The notes under the pieces: generated by a model
Told to the model about the DNA's origin: nothing
Seen by the model: only the letters and a program-made list of their open reading frames with translations
Database searches by the model: none
Origin: Bradyrhizobium diazoefficiens
GTDB lineage: Bacteria; Pseudomonadota; Alphaproteobacteria; Rhizobiales; Xanthobacteraceae
DNA: 64,000 nt
NCBI RefSeq assembly: GCF_016616235.1
Contig: NZ_CP067100.1
Location: 3,407,001 to 3,471,000 of the forward strand
Reading direction: 5' to 3'
Shown: piece after piece, positions 1-20,337 of the stretch
Layout of the letters: every line of letters starts with the position of its first letter
Position numbering within the stretch: position 1 is the stretch's first letter
Made by a program: the position numbers and the translations under genes

Positions 1-230
1 TATTTCGGGCTTTTGCAGTCCGTGAAGACAATCGTTGTGACGGGCGGGCGCGCAGCAGCGCCCCGCGCGTCGTTTTGCGTTTTGAAGGTCTGAAGAACAG
101 ATTCAGGACATTCCCGCCTGAAACTGAGTTTCCGGCCCCCAAGACGGGTTCGAAAAATTCAACCCGGGGAGCGGCGGCAGCCGCGTTCCGGACGGCGCGC
201 CCAGAGCGGGCGACGAAATGAGAGGCCACG
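1..230. other. Intergenic region upstream of rpoB
   Basis: No gene is visible here. In relatives this is the rplL-rpoB spacer. A perfect 6-bp inverted repeat with a 6-nt loop lies at 46-63 and is followed by T runs near 73-87, so it could be a weak terminator or attenuator that sets the ratio of ribosomal protein to polymerase message. That role is inference. A purine-rich GAGAGG about 8 nt before the rpoB ATG is its likely ribosome binding site. Confidence 0.4.
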
Positions 231-4349
<4,119 letters not shown>

Positions 4350-4360
4350 TTCGACCTTTC

Positions 4361-4386
4361 ATGCCCGGCCTTTGACGGCCGGGCAT
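4361..4386 (+). other. Hairpin in rpoB-rpoC spacer
   Basis: A perfect 10-bp stem (ATGCCCGGCC with its complement) with a 6-nt loop starts 12 nt after the rpoB stop. A second 14-bp perfect palindrome, GCAGGGCGCCCTGC, lies at 4412-4425. Neither is followed by a U run, so they are more likely processing or stability elements than full terminators. The function is inferred. Confidence 0.5.
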
Positions 4387-4479
4387 CGGCGACCCGTCTG
4401 AGGCCTTGAGGGCAGGGCGCCCTGCTCGAGTGATTTTCGAATTTGCGGCCGGAGGCGACCGGCACGCGAGGAGAAGACG

Positions 4480-8676
<4,197 letters not shown>

Positions 8677-8707
8677 TCGTTCATCCGTAGGAATACCGAG
8701 GACAATG

Positions 8708-8734
8708 AAAAGGCCGGCGCAAGCCGGCCTTTTT
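8708..8734 (+). terminator. Intrinsic terminator of rpoBC
   Basis: An 11-bp stem (AAAAGGCCGGC with its complement) with a GCAA loop runs into TTTTT. It starts 31 nt after the rpoC stop. It lies inside the possible 5' extension of the next reading frame, which argues that the next gene starts further downstream. Confidence 0.9.
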
Positions 8735-8869
8735 GCTGCTTTGTTTCCCTGTTGCGGTGCGGGATCAACCTTTGTTCATCTTTCCTTCAGCCAAAAAAGC
8801 GCTTCTGCTAAGGCGACTTACACCGGTGGATCCCGTGACGGGGGCAAGGCCGGAGACCACGGAACTGAC

Positions 8870-10930
8870 ATGCTTGATCTCGCAATCGTAGGCGGCGGCC
8901 CCGGCGGGCTGATGAGCGCCTGGTATCTGAAGCGTAAGCTCGGCGATCTCTGCCGCATCACCATCTTCGAGGCGTCCGACCGGCTCGGCGGCAAGATTGT
9001 CACGCGCAAATTCGATTCCGCGCCCGCGATGTACGAGGCTGGCGTTGCCGAGATCTACGATTACTCGATGACCGGTCCCGATCCGCTGCGCGAGCTGATC
9101 CAGCATTTCGGCCTTCAGACCATTCCGATGGACGCCGAGCAGGTGCAGTTCGGCGGCGAGCTGCTCAACGACGTTGCCGGCATGCGCCGCAGATACGGCG
9201 CCAAGACTGCGGCCGCGATCGAGGCGTTCCGCAAGCGCTGCGCCGAGACGATGTCGCCGATCGAATATTACGAGGGCGTCGGCGCGCACGACAACGAGAA
9301 CCCGTGGGCCTACAAGACCGCCGAGCAGGTGCTCGACGAGGAGGTCGAGGACGAGACCGCAAAGCGCTTCTTCAAGGTGATGGCGCGCTCGGACATCGCG
9401 ACCGAGAGCCACAACACCAACGGCCTCAACGCGCTCAAGAACTATTTGATGGACGTCGACGGCTATATCGGCCTCTATTCCATCCAGAACGGCAACGAGC
9501 AGCTGATCGAGTGCCTCCAGTCGGAGGTCAATGCCGACATCCAGCTCAATCATCGCGTGCTCACCGTCGGCAAGGCGCCGACCGGCCGCTACCAGCTCAG
9601 GATGATGAACGGCAAGGGGCCGGAGACGCGCGACTTCGATCTCGTGCTGATGTGCCTGCCGCATTCCTGGCTCGCCACGATGGGGTGGGAAGGCGAGCAG
9701 CTGCGCAAGTCGATGGTCAAGCACGTCTCGTATTTCGACCGTCCGGCGCATTATCTGCGCGTCTCGATCCTGTTCGACACCCCGTTCTGGGGCGAGAAGA
9801 TTTCCGGCGCCTGGTTCATGTCGGAGGCCTTCGGCGGCTGCTGCGTCTACAACGAGGGCGCCCGCCACGACGTCGGCAAGCATGGCGTGCTGAATTGGCT
9901 CATTCCCGGCTCCGACGCGCTCGCCTTCGCCAACCTCTCGGACCAGGAGCTGATCGATGCCGCGCTGAAATCGCTGCCGGCCTCGCTCGGCGATGCCCGT
10001 TCGCATTTCATGGAAGGCAAGATCCACCGCTGGCTGTCGTCGGTGAACGCGATTCCAGGCGGTCTGCCGGTACGCGACGTCATGACCAATCATCGGCCCG
10101 AACCCAAGGAGCATCCCGGCATTGTCGTGGTCGGCGACTATCTGTTCGACTCCACGCTGAATGGCCTGCTCGATTCCTCGGATGCGGCGACCGACATCAT
10201 CCTCACCGAGATGATGCGCCTGCGCCGTGCGCGCGCGCAGGACGGCAAGCCGGTCTCCGATAAGGTCGACCGCGCCTATTTCGAGAACTATCGCGGTCTC
10301 GGCCCCTATAGCGAAGCGTGGCGGCACTTCACCGATCCCGACTATCTGACAAAACTGATCGGGATCGTCTGGGGCAAGACCAGGGGCGCGAAGTTGCTGG
10401 TTGCGGGCTCGGCCAGCGGCGAGCTGGTCGGGGCGCTGCGCGAGCGCGGCTTCGATGCCTTCGGCATCGAGAACAACCGTGCCATCCACGCCAGGACGCC
10501 GAAGGCGCTGAAGAAGTACAACAAGCTCGGCTCGATCACCGACATGCCGTTCAAGGACGGCAGCTTCGATTTCGTGTTCGAGACCAGCCTCTGCCATGTT
10601 TCTCCGAAGCAGGTGGTCCGCGCGATTCGCGAGCTCAACCGCGTGGTCAAGACCGGCCTCGTGTTCGGCTCGATCACTTCGGACATGGCATCAGGGTTGA
10701 TCGACCGCTACGACCTTCTGCGCGGGGTCAAGAAGCTCGGCACCTGGTGGGAATGGTCCGAACTGTTCTTCGGCAACGGCTTCGATCTGTCGATGCACCG
10801 CAAGGACTGCACCGACGCGCTCTGGGAGGCGACGCTCGCCGCGGGCAAGGGCCCGGGGCAGTGGTACGCCGACGCCGACAGTCTGCGCTATTCCTTCTTC
10901 GACAAGGTCGCTGACGAGGACGACGACTAG
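8870..10930 (+). CDS. Flavin amine-oxidase / SAM methyltransferase fusion protein
   Basis: This 686-aa protein has two parts. Residues 1 to about 450 are an amine-oxidase/desaturase-type FAD domain: the dinucleotide-binding VGGGPGG is at residues 7-13, ERLGGK-type FAD contacts follow (SDRLGGK), and a C-terminal flavin-binding GDY motif lies near residue 420. Residues about 490-610 look like a class I methyltransferase: a glycine-rich AGSASGE near 512-518, an acidic end of strand 2 (GIENN) and DGSFDFVFE near 562-570. I place the start at the ATG at 8870 because the open frame upstream contains the rpoC terminator. It is followed by an ABC exporter 134 bp on. Substrate is unknown; amine, lipid or pigment modification are all possible. 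Confidence 0.8.
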   Translation: MLDLAIVGGGPGGLMSAWYLKRKLGDLCRITIFEASDRLGGKIVTRKFDSAPAMYEAGVAEIYDYSMTGPDPLRELIQHFGLQTIPMDAEQVQFGGELLNDVAGMRRRYGAKTAAAIEAFRKRCAETMSPIEYYEGVGAHDNENPWAYKTAEQVLDEEVEDETAKRFFKVMARSDIATESHNTNGLNALKNYLMDVDGYIGLYSIQNGNEQLIECLQSEVNADIQLNHRVLTVGKAPTGRYQLRMMNGKGPETRDFDLVLMCLPHSWLATMGWEGEQLRKSMVKHVSYFDRPAHYLRVSILFDTPFWGEKISGAWFMSEAFGGCCVYNEGARHDVGKHGVLNWLIPGSDALAFANLSDQELIDAALKSLPASLGDARSHFMEGKIHRWLSSVNAIPGGLPVRDVMTNHRPEPKEHPGIVVVGDYLFDSTLNGLLDSSDAATDIILTEMMRLRRARAQDGKPVSDKVDRAYFENYRGLGPYSEAWRHFTDPDYLTKLIGIVWGKTRGAKLLVAGSASGELVGALRERGFDAFGIENNRAIHARTPKALKKYNKLGSITDMPFKDGSFDFVFETSLCHVSPKQVVRAIRELNRVVKTGLVFGSITSDMASGLIDRYDLLRGVKKLGTWWEWSELFFGNGFDLSMHRKDCTDALWEATLAAGKGPGQWYADADSLRYSFFDKVADEDDD

Positions 10931-10962
10931 CTTTCAAGAATCGGGTGAATTCGCCAATTGCT

Positions 10963-10991
10963 TTGCCGAATTCATCATGATCGCATAGAAT
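10963..10991 (+). promoter_or_regulatory. Candidate sigma-70-type promoter of the ABC exporter gene
   Basis: TTGCCG at 10963-10968 and TAGAAT at 10986-10991 are separated by 17 nt. They sit 74 nt before the exporter ATG, in the gap after the fusion gene. The match is by eye only. Confidence 0.4.
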
Positions 10992-11064
10992 CGGTGCGAT
11001 AGCGGCTCTCCGCTACGTCCTGCTTTCTCTGCGGTCATGCCGGCCGTCAGCATCGGTTGGTTTC

Positions 11065-13086
11065 ATGGCGTCCAAGCCTCTCTCGCCCGACAAACAGAAA
11101 CTCGCCGCCGGAGGGGCGGCCGAACTCGACGACAAGTTCGCCTCCGCCGTCAAGCCGGACCTCGAAGACGACGAGAACGACGAAGACGAGGAGGATGACG
11201 AGCTGGAGCTCGATGACGACGATGAGGACGAGGACCTCGTCGTCTTCACCGCGCGCGAGGCCGCCGGCGCGCTTGCCACCATCCTCGGCTTCGTCAAGCC
11301 GTTCCTGACCAACTACAAGCGGATGCTGTCATTCGTGGCGTTCGGCGTCGTCGTCGAGACGCTGTTCAACGTCATCATGCCGCTCAGCCTCAAGTTCCTG
11401 ATCGACGACGCGCTCGGCGAGGAGGATTTCCAGGCGCTGTACAAGATTCTCGGCGTCCTCGCCGCCGCCGGCATCTTCACCTCGATCGTCGCGATCTGGT
11501 ACGAGCTCTGGGATGCGCGGCTGGCCGGCTGCATCATCTCCGAGGTCCGCAAGCGGCTGTTCGAGCACGTCCAGGATCTGCCGGCGGGCTATTTCGGCCG
11601 CACCAAGCGCGGCGAGATTCTGTCGCGCTTCTCCGTCGACCTCTCGGCCTTCGAAGGCTCGGTGAAATCCTTCGCCAACAGCGCCGCGCTGCCGTTTCTG
11701 GAACTGATCGCCGGCATCATCCTGATGGTGTTCCTGAACTGGCAGCTCGCCGCGGTCGCGCTCTTGGTGTTCCCGATCACGCTGATCGGCCCGCGCATCC
11801 TCACCCCGAAAGCGGTGCAGGCCAATTACGAGCAGAAGCTCAACGAGAGCGCGCTGCTCGGCATGGTGCAGGAGAACGTGGCCGCGCAGGCGGTGATCAA
11901 GGCGTTCAGCCTGCAACGCAAGATGTTCGGCTTCTTCACCTTCCGCAACGACGAGACGCGTCACAGGATCGCTTCAGCCGCGTTTCTGTCCACCATGGTG
12001 GAGCGGACCGTTACCATCTCGGTGCTGTTGCTGCATCTCGTCGTGCTCGCGATCGGCGCGTATCTGGCGACCAAGGGCCAGATCACCATCGGAACCTTCG
12101 TCACCTTCGAGAGCGCGTTCTGGGAGGTCTCCTACAACATCGCCCATGTGATGCATTTCATCCCGGTGTCGATCTCCTCCGCCGCCGCGATCCGCCACAT
12201 CCAGGAACTGCTCGACGAGCCGACCCGCGGCGCCGATCGCCCCGGTGCGCCCGACCTGCCGCGCATCACCAACGACATCACCTTCGACCACGTCACCTTC
12301 CAGTACGAGGGCAGCCAGACGCCGGTGCTGGACAATCTCAGCCTCAAGCTCAACGTCGGCAAGAGCATCGCCATCGTCGGCCCCTCGGGCTCCGGCAAGA
12401 GCACGCTGCTCAATTTGATCCTGCGGCTCTACGTGCCCGACGAGGGCCGTGTCACTATCGACGGTGTCGACGTCCGCAAGGTGACGCTGGATTCGCTGCG
12501 CCGGAGCATGGCGGTCGTGTTCCAGGAGAATATGCTGTTCAACATGTCGATCCGCGAGAACATCCGGCTCGGCAAGGAAGGCGCGACCGACGAGGAGGTG
12601 GAGGAGGCCGCCAGGAAGGCCGAGATCCACCGCTACATCATGAGCCTGCCGCAGCGCTACGACACGCCGGTCGGCGAGCGCGGCGATACGCTGTCGGGCG
12701 GCCAGCGCCAGCGCATCGCGATCGCGCGCGCGATCATCCGCAATCCGTCGGTGCTGCTGTTGGACGAGGCCACCTCGGCGCTGGACCAGACCACGGAGGC
12801 CGCGATCAACCGCACGCTGCTCAAGGTCGCCAAGGGCCGTACCATGATCTGGTCGACCCACCGTCTCACCTCCGTGGTCGAGATGGACGAGATCATCGTG
12901 ATCTCAGGGGGCAAGGCGATCGAGCGCGGCTCGCATGCCGAGCTGCTCGCGAAGAACGGCACCTATCGCAAGCTGTGGAACGACCAGATGCACCAGCCGC
13001 ACAGCGCAGTTGCTCAGGCCGATGACGACAGCGAGGAAGACGACGACCTCGATGATGACGAGGACGACGACGACGAGGAGGCGTGA
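11065..13086 (+). CDS. ABC exporter (membrane and ATPase domains fused) with acidic tails
   Basis: This 673-aa half-transporter has an N-terminal six-helix membrane domain (about residues 75-370) and a C-terminal ATPase. Walker A GPSGSGKST starts at residue 439, LSGGQ at 543, Walker B LLLDE ends at 568, and the switch histidine is H599. It should work as a homodimer in the inner membrane. Unusual Asp/Glu-rich stretches occur at about residues 31-58 and in the last 23 residues. The gene follows the flavin/methyltransferase fusion, so it may export that enzyme's product; this is inference. Its last 73 bp overlap the convergent gene on the other strand. Substrate is not predictable from sequence. 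Confidence 0.9.
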   Translation: MASKPLSPDKQKLAAGGAAELDDKFASAVKPDLEDDENDEDEEDDELELDDDDEDEDLVVFTAREAAGALATILGFVKPFLTNYKRMLSFVAFGVVVETLFNVIMPLSLKFLIDDALGEEDFQALYKILGVLAAAGIFTSIVAIWYELWDARLAGCIISEVRKRLFEHVQDLPAGYFGRTKRGEILSRFSVDLSAFEGSVKSFANSAALPFLELIAGIILMVFLNWQLAAVALLVFPITLIGPRILTPKAVQANYEQKLNESALLGMVQENVAAQAVIKAFSLQRKMFGFFTFRNDETRHRIASAAFLSTMVERTVTISVLLLHLVVLAIGAYLATKGQITIGTFVTFESAFWEVSYNIAHVMHFIPVSISSAAAIRHIQELLDEPTRGADRPGAPDLPRITNDITFDHVTFQYEGSQTPVLDNLSLKLNVGKSIAIVGPSGSGKSTLLNLILRLYVPDEGRVTIDGVDVRKVTLDSLRRSMAVVFQENMLFNMSIRENIRLGKEGATDEEVEEAARKAEIHRYIMSLPQRYDTPVGERGDTLSGGQRQRIAIARAIIRNPSVLLLDEATSALDQTTEAAINRTLLKVAKGRTMIWSTHRLTSVVEMDEIIVISGGKAIERGSHAELLAKNGTYRKLWNDQMHQPHSAVAQADDDSEEDDDLDDDEDDDDEEA

Positions 13087-14252
13087 CCGAGGAAGTTCGG
13101 CTCCAGATCGAGGGCGCCGCCAAGCGGCCGCGCCAACCCCTGAACCGACCAGGCCATGAAGCGCGCCCAGCGCTGCGCCGTCCAGTAAGGGCTCGTTGCG
13201 GTCGAGACCGAGCGGAAGTCGAACGCCTTGGCCGCTGACCATTCGTCGCAGGCCCGCTTGAGCGGATCGGCGTAGAAGCCGGCGATCTTGTTCACATCCA
13301 TCCCGTCGGAGGCCAGCCACTGCGGGATGTAGACATTGCAGAGCCGCTCGACGTCGGTGAAGACCTTGTCGCAGCCAGTGCCGGCGGCGGGGCAGGAGGT
13401 TGCGAAGGCATCGCCCACCAGCACCAAGCCCGGCAGGCCGCCTGCGTCATTCACGTGGAGATCCGTGGGGCGGATCTTGATCTCGCCGGGGATGTCGAAT
13501 GCGCCGGTGATGCGTCTCAGCCGGGGCAGGGCGGCATTCAGCGTCTCGGCCGGGCTGCGGCGCAGCTGGTTCAGCCACGGGTCGTCAAAGGCCCGGTAGA
13601 CGAACAGATTGGCGCGCATCCGCGTGCCGATCGGAAACAGCGTGATGTAGGGAATGCGGTCGCTCGGCCGTTCCGAGAAATAGGTCAGCGCCGGGAAGCC
13701 GAACGAATCCCGCCCCGCCGGCACCACGTCGAACCCGACCGAGATCGAGTGGCAGGCGCTGATGACTTTGCGCGCGATGCCGAGCTGGTGGCGCAAGCCG
13801 ACATTGAGGCCGTTGGCGAGCACGACCAGGCGGGCCGAGATGGTCTCGTCATTGGAAAGCGCGATCCGCTGCCGCTCGGGGCTGGTCTCGACCGCGATCG
13901 CCTTGGCGCAGATCCGCTCGACGTCAACAGGGATCTCGTCGCGGATCGCGTTGACCAGGGAATCGTAGAGAATGTTGAACTGCCGGCTCGGCGCCTTGTC
14001 GAGCAGATAGCCGAAGCGCGCGATCCAGTTCTCGCCGGCAAAGGTCGCGCGGCGCAGCACCGATTCTCCGATTCCGGTCTTCAGGAATCGCTCGACCTGG
14101 ACGTGACCGCTGAGTTTCTCGACGCGAAAATCCGCCGGATAGCTCTCATGCGGATCGATCAGCACTGCAGAAATGCCGGCGCGGCCGAGCATTGCGGCGG
14201 CGGTCGAGCCGGACAATCCCCCGCCGACAATGGCAATGTCGGTGTACCGCAT
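13014..14252 (-). CDS. FAD-dependent oxidoreductase (monooxygenase/halogenase-like)
   Basis: This 412-aa flavoprotein begins with a dinucleotide-binding fold (IVGGGLSGSTAA, residues 8-19). It has a second FAD contact near residue 280 (VLVGDAFATSCPAAGTG), as in group A monooxygenases, geranylgeranyl-reductase-like and halogenase-like enzymes. The halogenase signature WxWxIP is not seen, so halogenation is unlikely. The final ~20 residues are almost only serine because they lie antisense to the Asp/Glu codons of the exporter gene. It converges on the exporter and faces away from the str operon. It may act in the same pathway as the fusion enzyme; this is inference. Confidence 0.8.
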   Translation of the reverse strand: MRYTDIAIVGGGLSGSTAAAMLGRAGISAVLIDPHESYPADFRVEKLSGHVQVERFLKTGIGESVLRRATFAGENWIARFGYLLDKAPSRQFNILYDSLVNAIRDEIPVDVERICAKAIAVETSPERQRIALSNDETISARLVVLANGLNVGLRHQLGIARKVISACHSISVGFDVVPAGRDSFGFPALTYFSERPSDRIPYITLFPIGTRMRANLFVYRAFDDPWLNQLRRSPAETLNAALPRLRRITGAFDIPGEIKIRPTDLHVNDAGGLPGLVLVGDAFATSCPAAGTGCDKVFTDVERLCNVYIPQWLASDGMDVNKIAGFYADPLKRACDEWSAAKAFDFRSVSTATSPYWTAQRWARFMAWSVQGLARPLGGALDLEPNFLGHASSSSSSSSSSRSSSSSLSSSA

Positions 14253-14934
14253 GGCGCAACTCTCCGCCGAAGGCGGCAGATTGCCGCATCAACAGGAAAA
14301 AAAGCCTTAGCAAGAGATATAAAAGTATATTTCACCCGGATATAAATGGATCGCAGGGGCGGCGGAACAGGCGACCCCTGCCCATCTGCGGATGGCGCAG
14401 TGAGTGCGGCAAACGGCGATTTCGATAGGTGCCAGAAGCGTTTTCCGACTGTCGTTTCGCTTGACTTGATCGATTCTCACTTATAGAAAGCGCCTCACTT
14501 AACGACAGGCGGTGAGCATCGCCAGCGTCGGAACGGGCCACCCGTTGATCCCCCAGGATTAGATCTGCAAGGGGTCACTTAAGACGGGCACCAACCTCGA
14601 CGAATGCCGCTCAAACGCTGTCGATCATAGCTAGGCAATGCCAGTGCGATTTTAGTTCTCTTGAGCACGTTCTCTTGAGATCGAACTCGGATGCATGACC
14701 TCGGTGCGGGCCGCAGCGTTGCGCTGACCGGCCCGAATACTGCGGTCCTCTGTGGCGTCGAAGCGCTTTCCGCTCGTTGATGGAGCGGTTGGCGCAATTT
14801 CGCTTTGTGCGGATTGTTCCGTGCGAGGCGGCCCCGTCGGGCGGGTAGCGCGGCAAGAATTTGCGGTCCCGGTGACGGGCCGCGGCAAGACAGCGGACCC
14901 GTAAGGGGCCGCGATAACAAAGGGTAAGGCCAGG
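14253..14934. other. Intergenic region upstream of the str operon
   Basis: This 682-bp gap holds no convincing gene. The part nearest 14253 is AT-rich (TATAAAAGTATATTTC near 14318-14334) and may carry the promoter of the leftward FAD gene. A candidate rightward promoter is at 14460-14487, leaving a leader of about 440 nt before rpsL. Short open frames on both strands here lack ribosome binding sites and recognisable proteins. Confidence 0.5.
14460..14487 (+). promoter_or_regulatory. Candidate promoter of the str operon
   Basis: CTTGAC at 14460-14465 and TATAGA at 14482-14487 are 16 nt apart. They resemble the alphaproteobacterial housekeeping consensus (CTTGAC and CTATAT). The position is about 440 nt upstream of rpsL. 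The spacing is slightly short, so this is tentative. Confidence 0.4.
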
Positions 14935-15306
14935 ATGCCGACGATCAACCAGCTGATCGCTCAACCGCGTGAAGTGCAGAAGTCGCGCAAGAAGGTGCCG
15001 GCGCTCCAGCAGTCGCCGCAGAAGCGCGGCGTTTGCACGCGCGTCTACACCACGACCCCGAAGAAGCCGAACTCGGCGCTTCGTAAGGTTGCCAAGGTGC
15101 GTCTGACCAACGGTTTCGAGGTGATCGGCTACATCCCCGGTGAAGGCCATAACCTCCAGGAGCACTCGGTGGTCATGATCCGCGGCGGCCGCGTCAAGGA
15201 CTTGCCCGGCGTGCGCTACCACATCCTCCGCGGCGTTCTGGATACCCAGGGCGTCAAGAACCGTAAGCAGCGTCGTTCGAAGTACGGCGCGAAGCGTCCG
15301 AAATAA
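14935..15306 (+). CDS. rpsL: 30S ribosomal protein S12
   Basis: S12 is a 123-aa decoding-centre protein of the small subunit. K43 and K88, the classic streptomycin-resistance positions, are the sensitive wild-type lysines ([12 protein letters not shown] and [11 protein letters not shown]). D89, the usual RimO methylthiolation site, is present. It is the first gene of the str operon, and rpsG follows after 15 nt. Confidence 0.99.
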   Translation: MPTINQLIAQPREVQKSRKKVPALQQSPQKRGVCTRVYTTTPKKPNSALRKVAKVRLTNGFEVIGYIPGEGHNLQEHSVVMIRGGRVKDLPGVRYHILRGVLDTQGVKNRKQRRSKYGAKRPK

Positions 15307-15792
<486 letters not shown>

Positions 15793-15826
15793 CGGCGAAA
15801 CAAACGGACTCGCAAGGAACACCCCC

Positions 15827-17899
<2,073 letters not shown>

Positions 17900-17939
17900 T
17901 TGTCGTCGGTCTCGAACTGACGATTGAACGGAGAGTCAA

Positions 17940-19130
<1,191 letters not shown>

Positions 19131-19133
19131 CAA

Positions 19134-19195
19134 GCGAATAGGGAATGGTGAGTGGCGAATAGGGAATTCTGTTCGCTACTCGCTGCTCGCCACTC
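19134..19195. repeat. Direct and inverted repeat in the tuf-rpsJ gap
   Basis: GCGAATAGGGAAT occurs at 19134-19146 and again at 19155-19167, a 21-bp period. GAGTGGCGA at 19150-19158 pairs with TCGCCACTC at 19187-19195, which could form a 9-bp stem with a 28-nt loop. The sequence looks like degenerate tandem copies of a short unit and fills almost the whole gap. Confidence 0.6.
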
Positions 19196-19215
19196 TACTC
19201 AAAGAAAGCACGGCA

Positions 19216-19524
19216 ATGAACGGCCAAAACATTCGTATCCGTCTCAAGGCGTTCGACCATCGTATCCTCGATACGTCGACCCGCGAGATCGTGAACACGG
19301 CGAAGCGCACCGGTGCGCAGGTCCGCGGACCCATTCCGCTGCCCACGCGCATCGAGAAGTTCACCGTCAACCGTTCGCCCCACGTCGACAAGAAGAGCCG
19401 CGAACAGTTCGAGATGCGCACGCACAAGCGCCTGCTCGACATCGTCGATCCGACCCCGCAGACCGTCGATGCTTTGATGAAGCTCGATCTGGCCGCCGGC
19501 GTCGACGTCGAGATCAAGCTCTGA
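19216..19524 (+). CDS. rpsJ: 30S ribosomal protein S10
   Basis: S10 is a 102-aa protein of the 30S head that also acts as NusE in transcription antitermination. The sequence [19 protein letters not shown] and the [19 protein letters not shown] loop are typical. It is the first gene of the S10 operon. Its stop codon overlaps the start of a 49-nt palindromic repeat. Confidence 0.99.
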
Positions 19525-19571
19525 GCACGACCCCGACAAGTGGGCACCGGTTTTCGGACCGGGTCATGCTC
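19523..19571. repeat. Palindromic intergenic repeat, copy 1
   Basis: A 49-nt imperfect palindrome begins GAGCACGACC and ends GGTCATGCTC, with a CACCGGTTTTCGG core. It begins inside the rpsJ stop codon. Related copies are at 28327-28374 and 37679-37727. It resembles a repeat family I recall as frequent in Rhizobiales genomes. Confidence 0.7.
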
Positions 19572-19622
19572 ACTCAGAAGATTAGCTAGTCCGCAAGGAC
19601 AGAAAGAACAGGAAGCAAGCCG

Positions 19623-20336
19623 ATGCGCTCCGGAGTGATCGCACAAAAGGTCGGGATGACGCGGGTCTTCACGGAGACCGGCGAACATATCCCCGTGACC
19701 GTGCTGAAGCTCGGCAATTGCCAGGTCGTAGGCCACCGCACCGAAGAGAAGAACGGTTACGTCGCGCTCCAGCTCGGTTCGGGCAGCCGCAAGACCGTTT
19801 ACATGCCCAAGGCCGAGCGCGGCCAGTTCGCGGTCGCCAAGGTCGAGCCGAAGCGCCGGGTCGAGGAATTCCGCGTCACTGCGGATGCCATGATTCCGGT
19901 CGGCGCCGAGATCCAGGCCGATCACTTCGTCGTCGGCCAGTTCGTCGACGTCACCGGCACCTCGGTCGGTAAGGGTTTTGCGGGCGGCATGAAGCGCTGG
20001 AACTTCGGCGGTCTGCGCGCCACGCATGGTGTGTCGATCTCGCACCGTTCGATCGGTTCGACCGGCGGTCGTCAGGACCCCGGCAAGACCTGGAAGAACA
20101 AGAAGATGCCCGGCCACATGGGTGTCGATCGCATCACCACGCTCAACCTTCGCGTCGTCCAGACCGATGTCGAGCGCGGCCTGATCCTCGTCGAAGGCGC
20201 CGTTCCCGGCTCCAAGGGCGGCTGGATCCGCGTGCGCGACGCCGTCAAGAAGCCGCTGCCGAAGGAAGCTCCGAAGCCCGGCAAGTTCAAGGTTGCGGGC
20301 GATGCGGAAGCCGCTCCGGCTGCGCAGGAGGCGTGA
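19623..20336 (+). CDS. rplC: 50S ribosomal protein L3
   Basis: L3 is a 237-aa protein near the peptidyl transferase centre. The loop with the conserved glutamine ([20 protein letters not shown]), which is methylated in E. coli, is near residues 150-170. The C-terminus carries a short Ala/Pro/Glu extension after the conserved fold. rplD starts one base after its stop codon. Confidence 0.99.
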   Translation: MRSGVIAQKVGMTRVFTETGEHIPVTVLKLGNCQVVGHRTEEKNGYVALQLGSGSRKTVYMPKAERGQFAVAKVEPKRRVEEFRVTADAMIPVGAEIQADHFVVGQFVDVTGTSVGKGFAGGMKRWNFGGLRATHGVSISHRSIGSTGGRQDPGKTWKNKKMPGHMGVDRITTLNLRVVQTDVERGLILVEGAVPGSKGGWIRVRDAVKKPLPKEAPKPGKFKVAGDAEAAPAAQEA

Positions 20337-20337
20337 G

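Noticed and set aside
8705..8869. 55-codon N-terminal extension of the fusion protein
   Set aside because: It contains the rpoC terminator hairpin and lacks family similarity; the ATG at 8870 begins the FAD-binding fold directly.
11013..11312. Leftward serine-rich frame near the exporter start
   Set aside because: It is the antisense image of the acidic N-terminal codons and has no support as a gene.
13014..14252. Tryptophan halogenase
   Set aside because: The flavin fold is similar but the WxWxIP halogenase motif is not visible, so I call it only an FAD-dependent oxidoreductase.
19134..19195. CRISPR-like repetition
   Set aside because: There are only two copies of a 13-bp unit with a tiny gap, no spacers of regular length and no cas genes.
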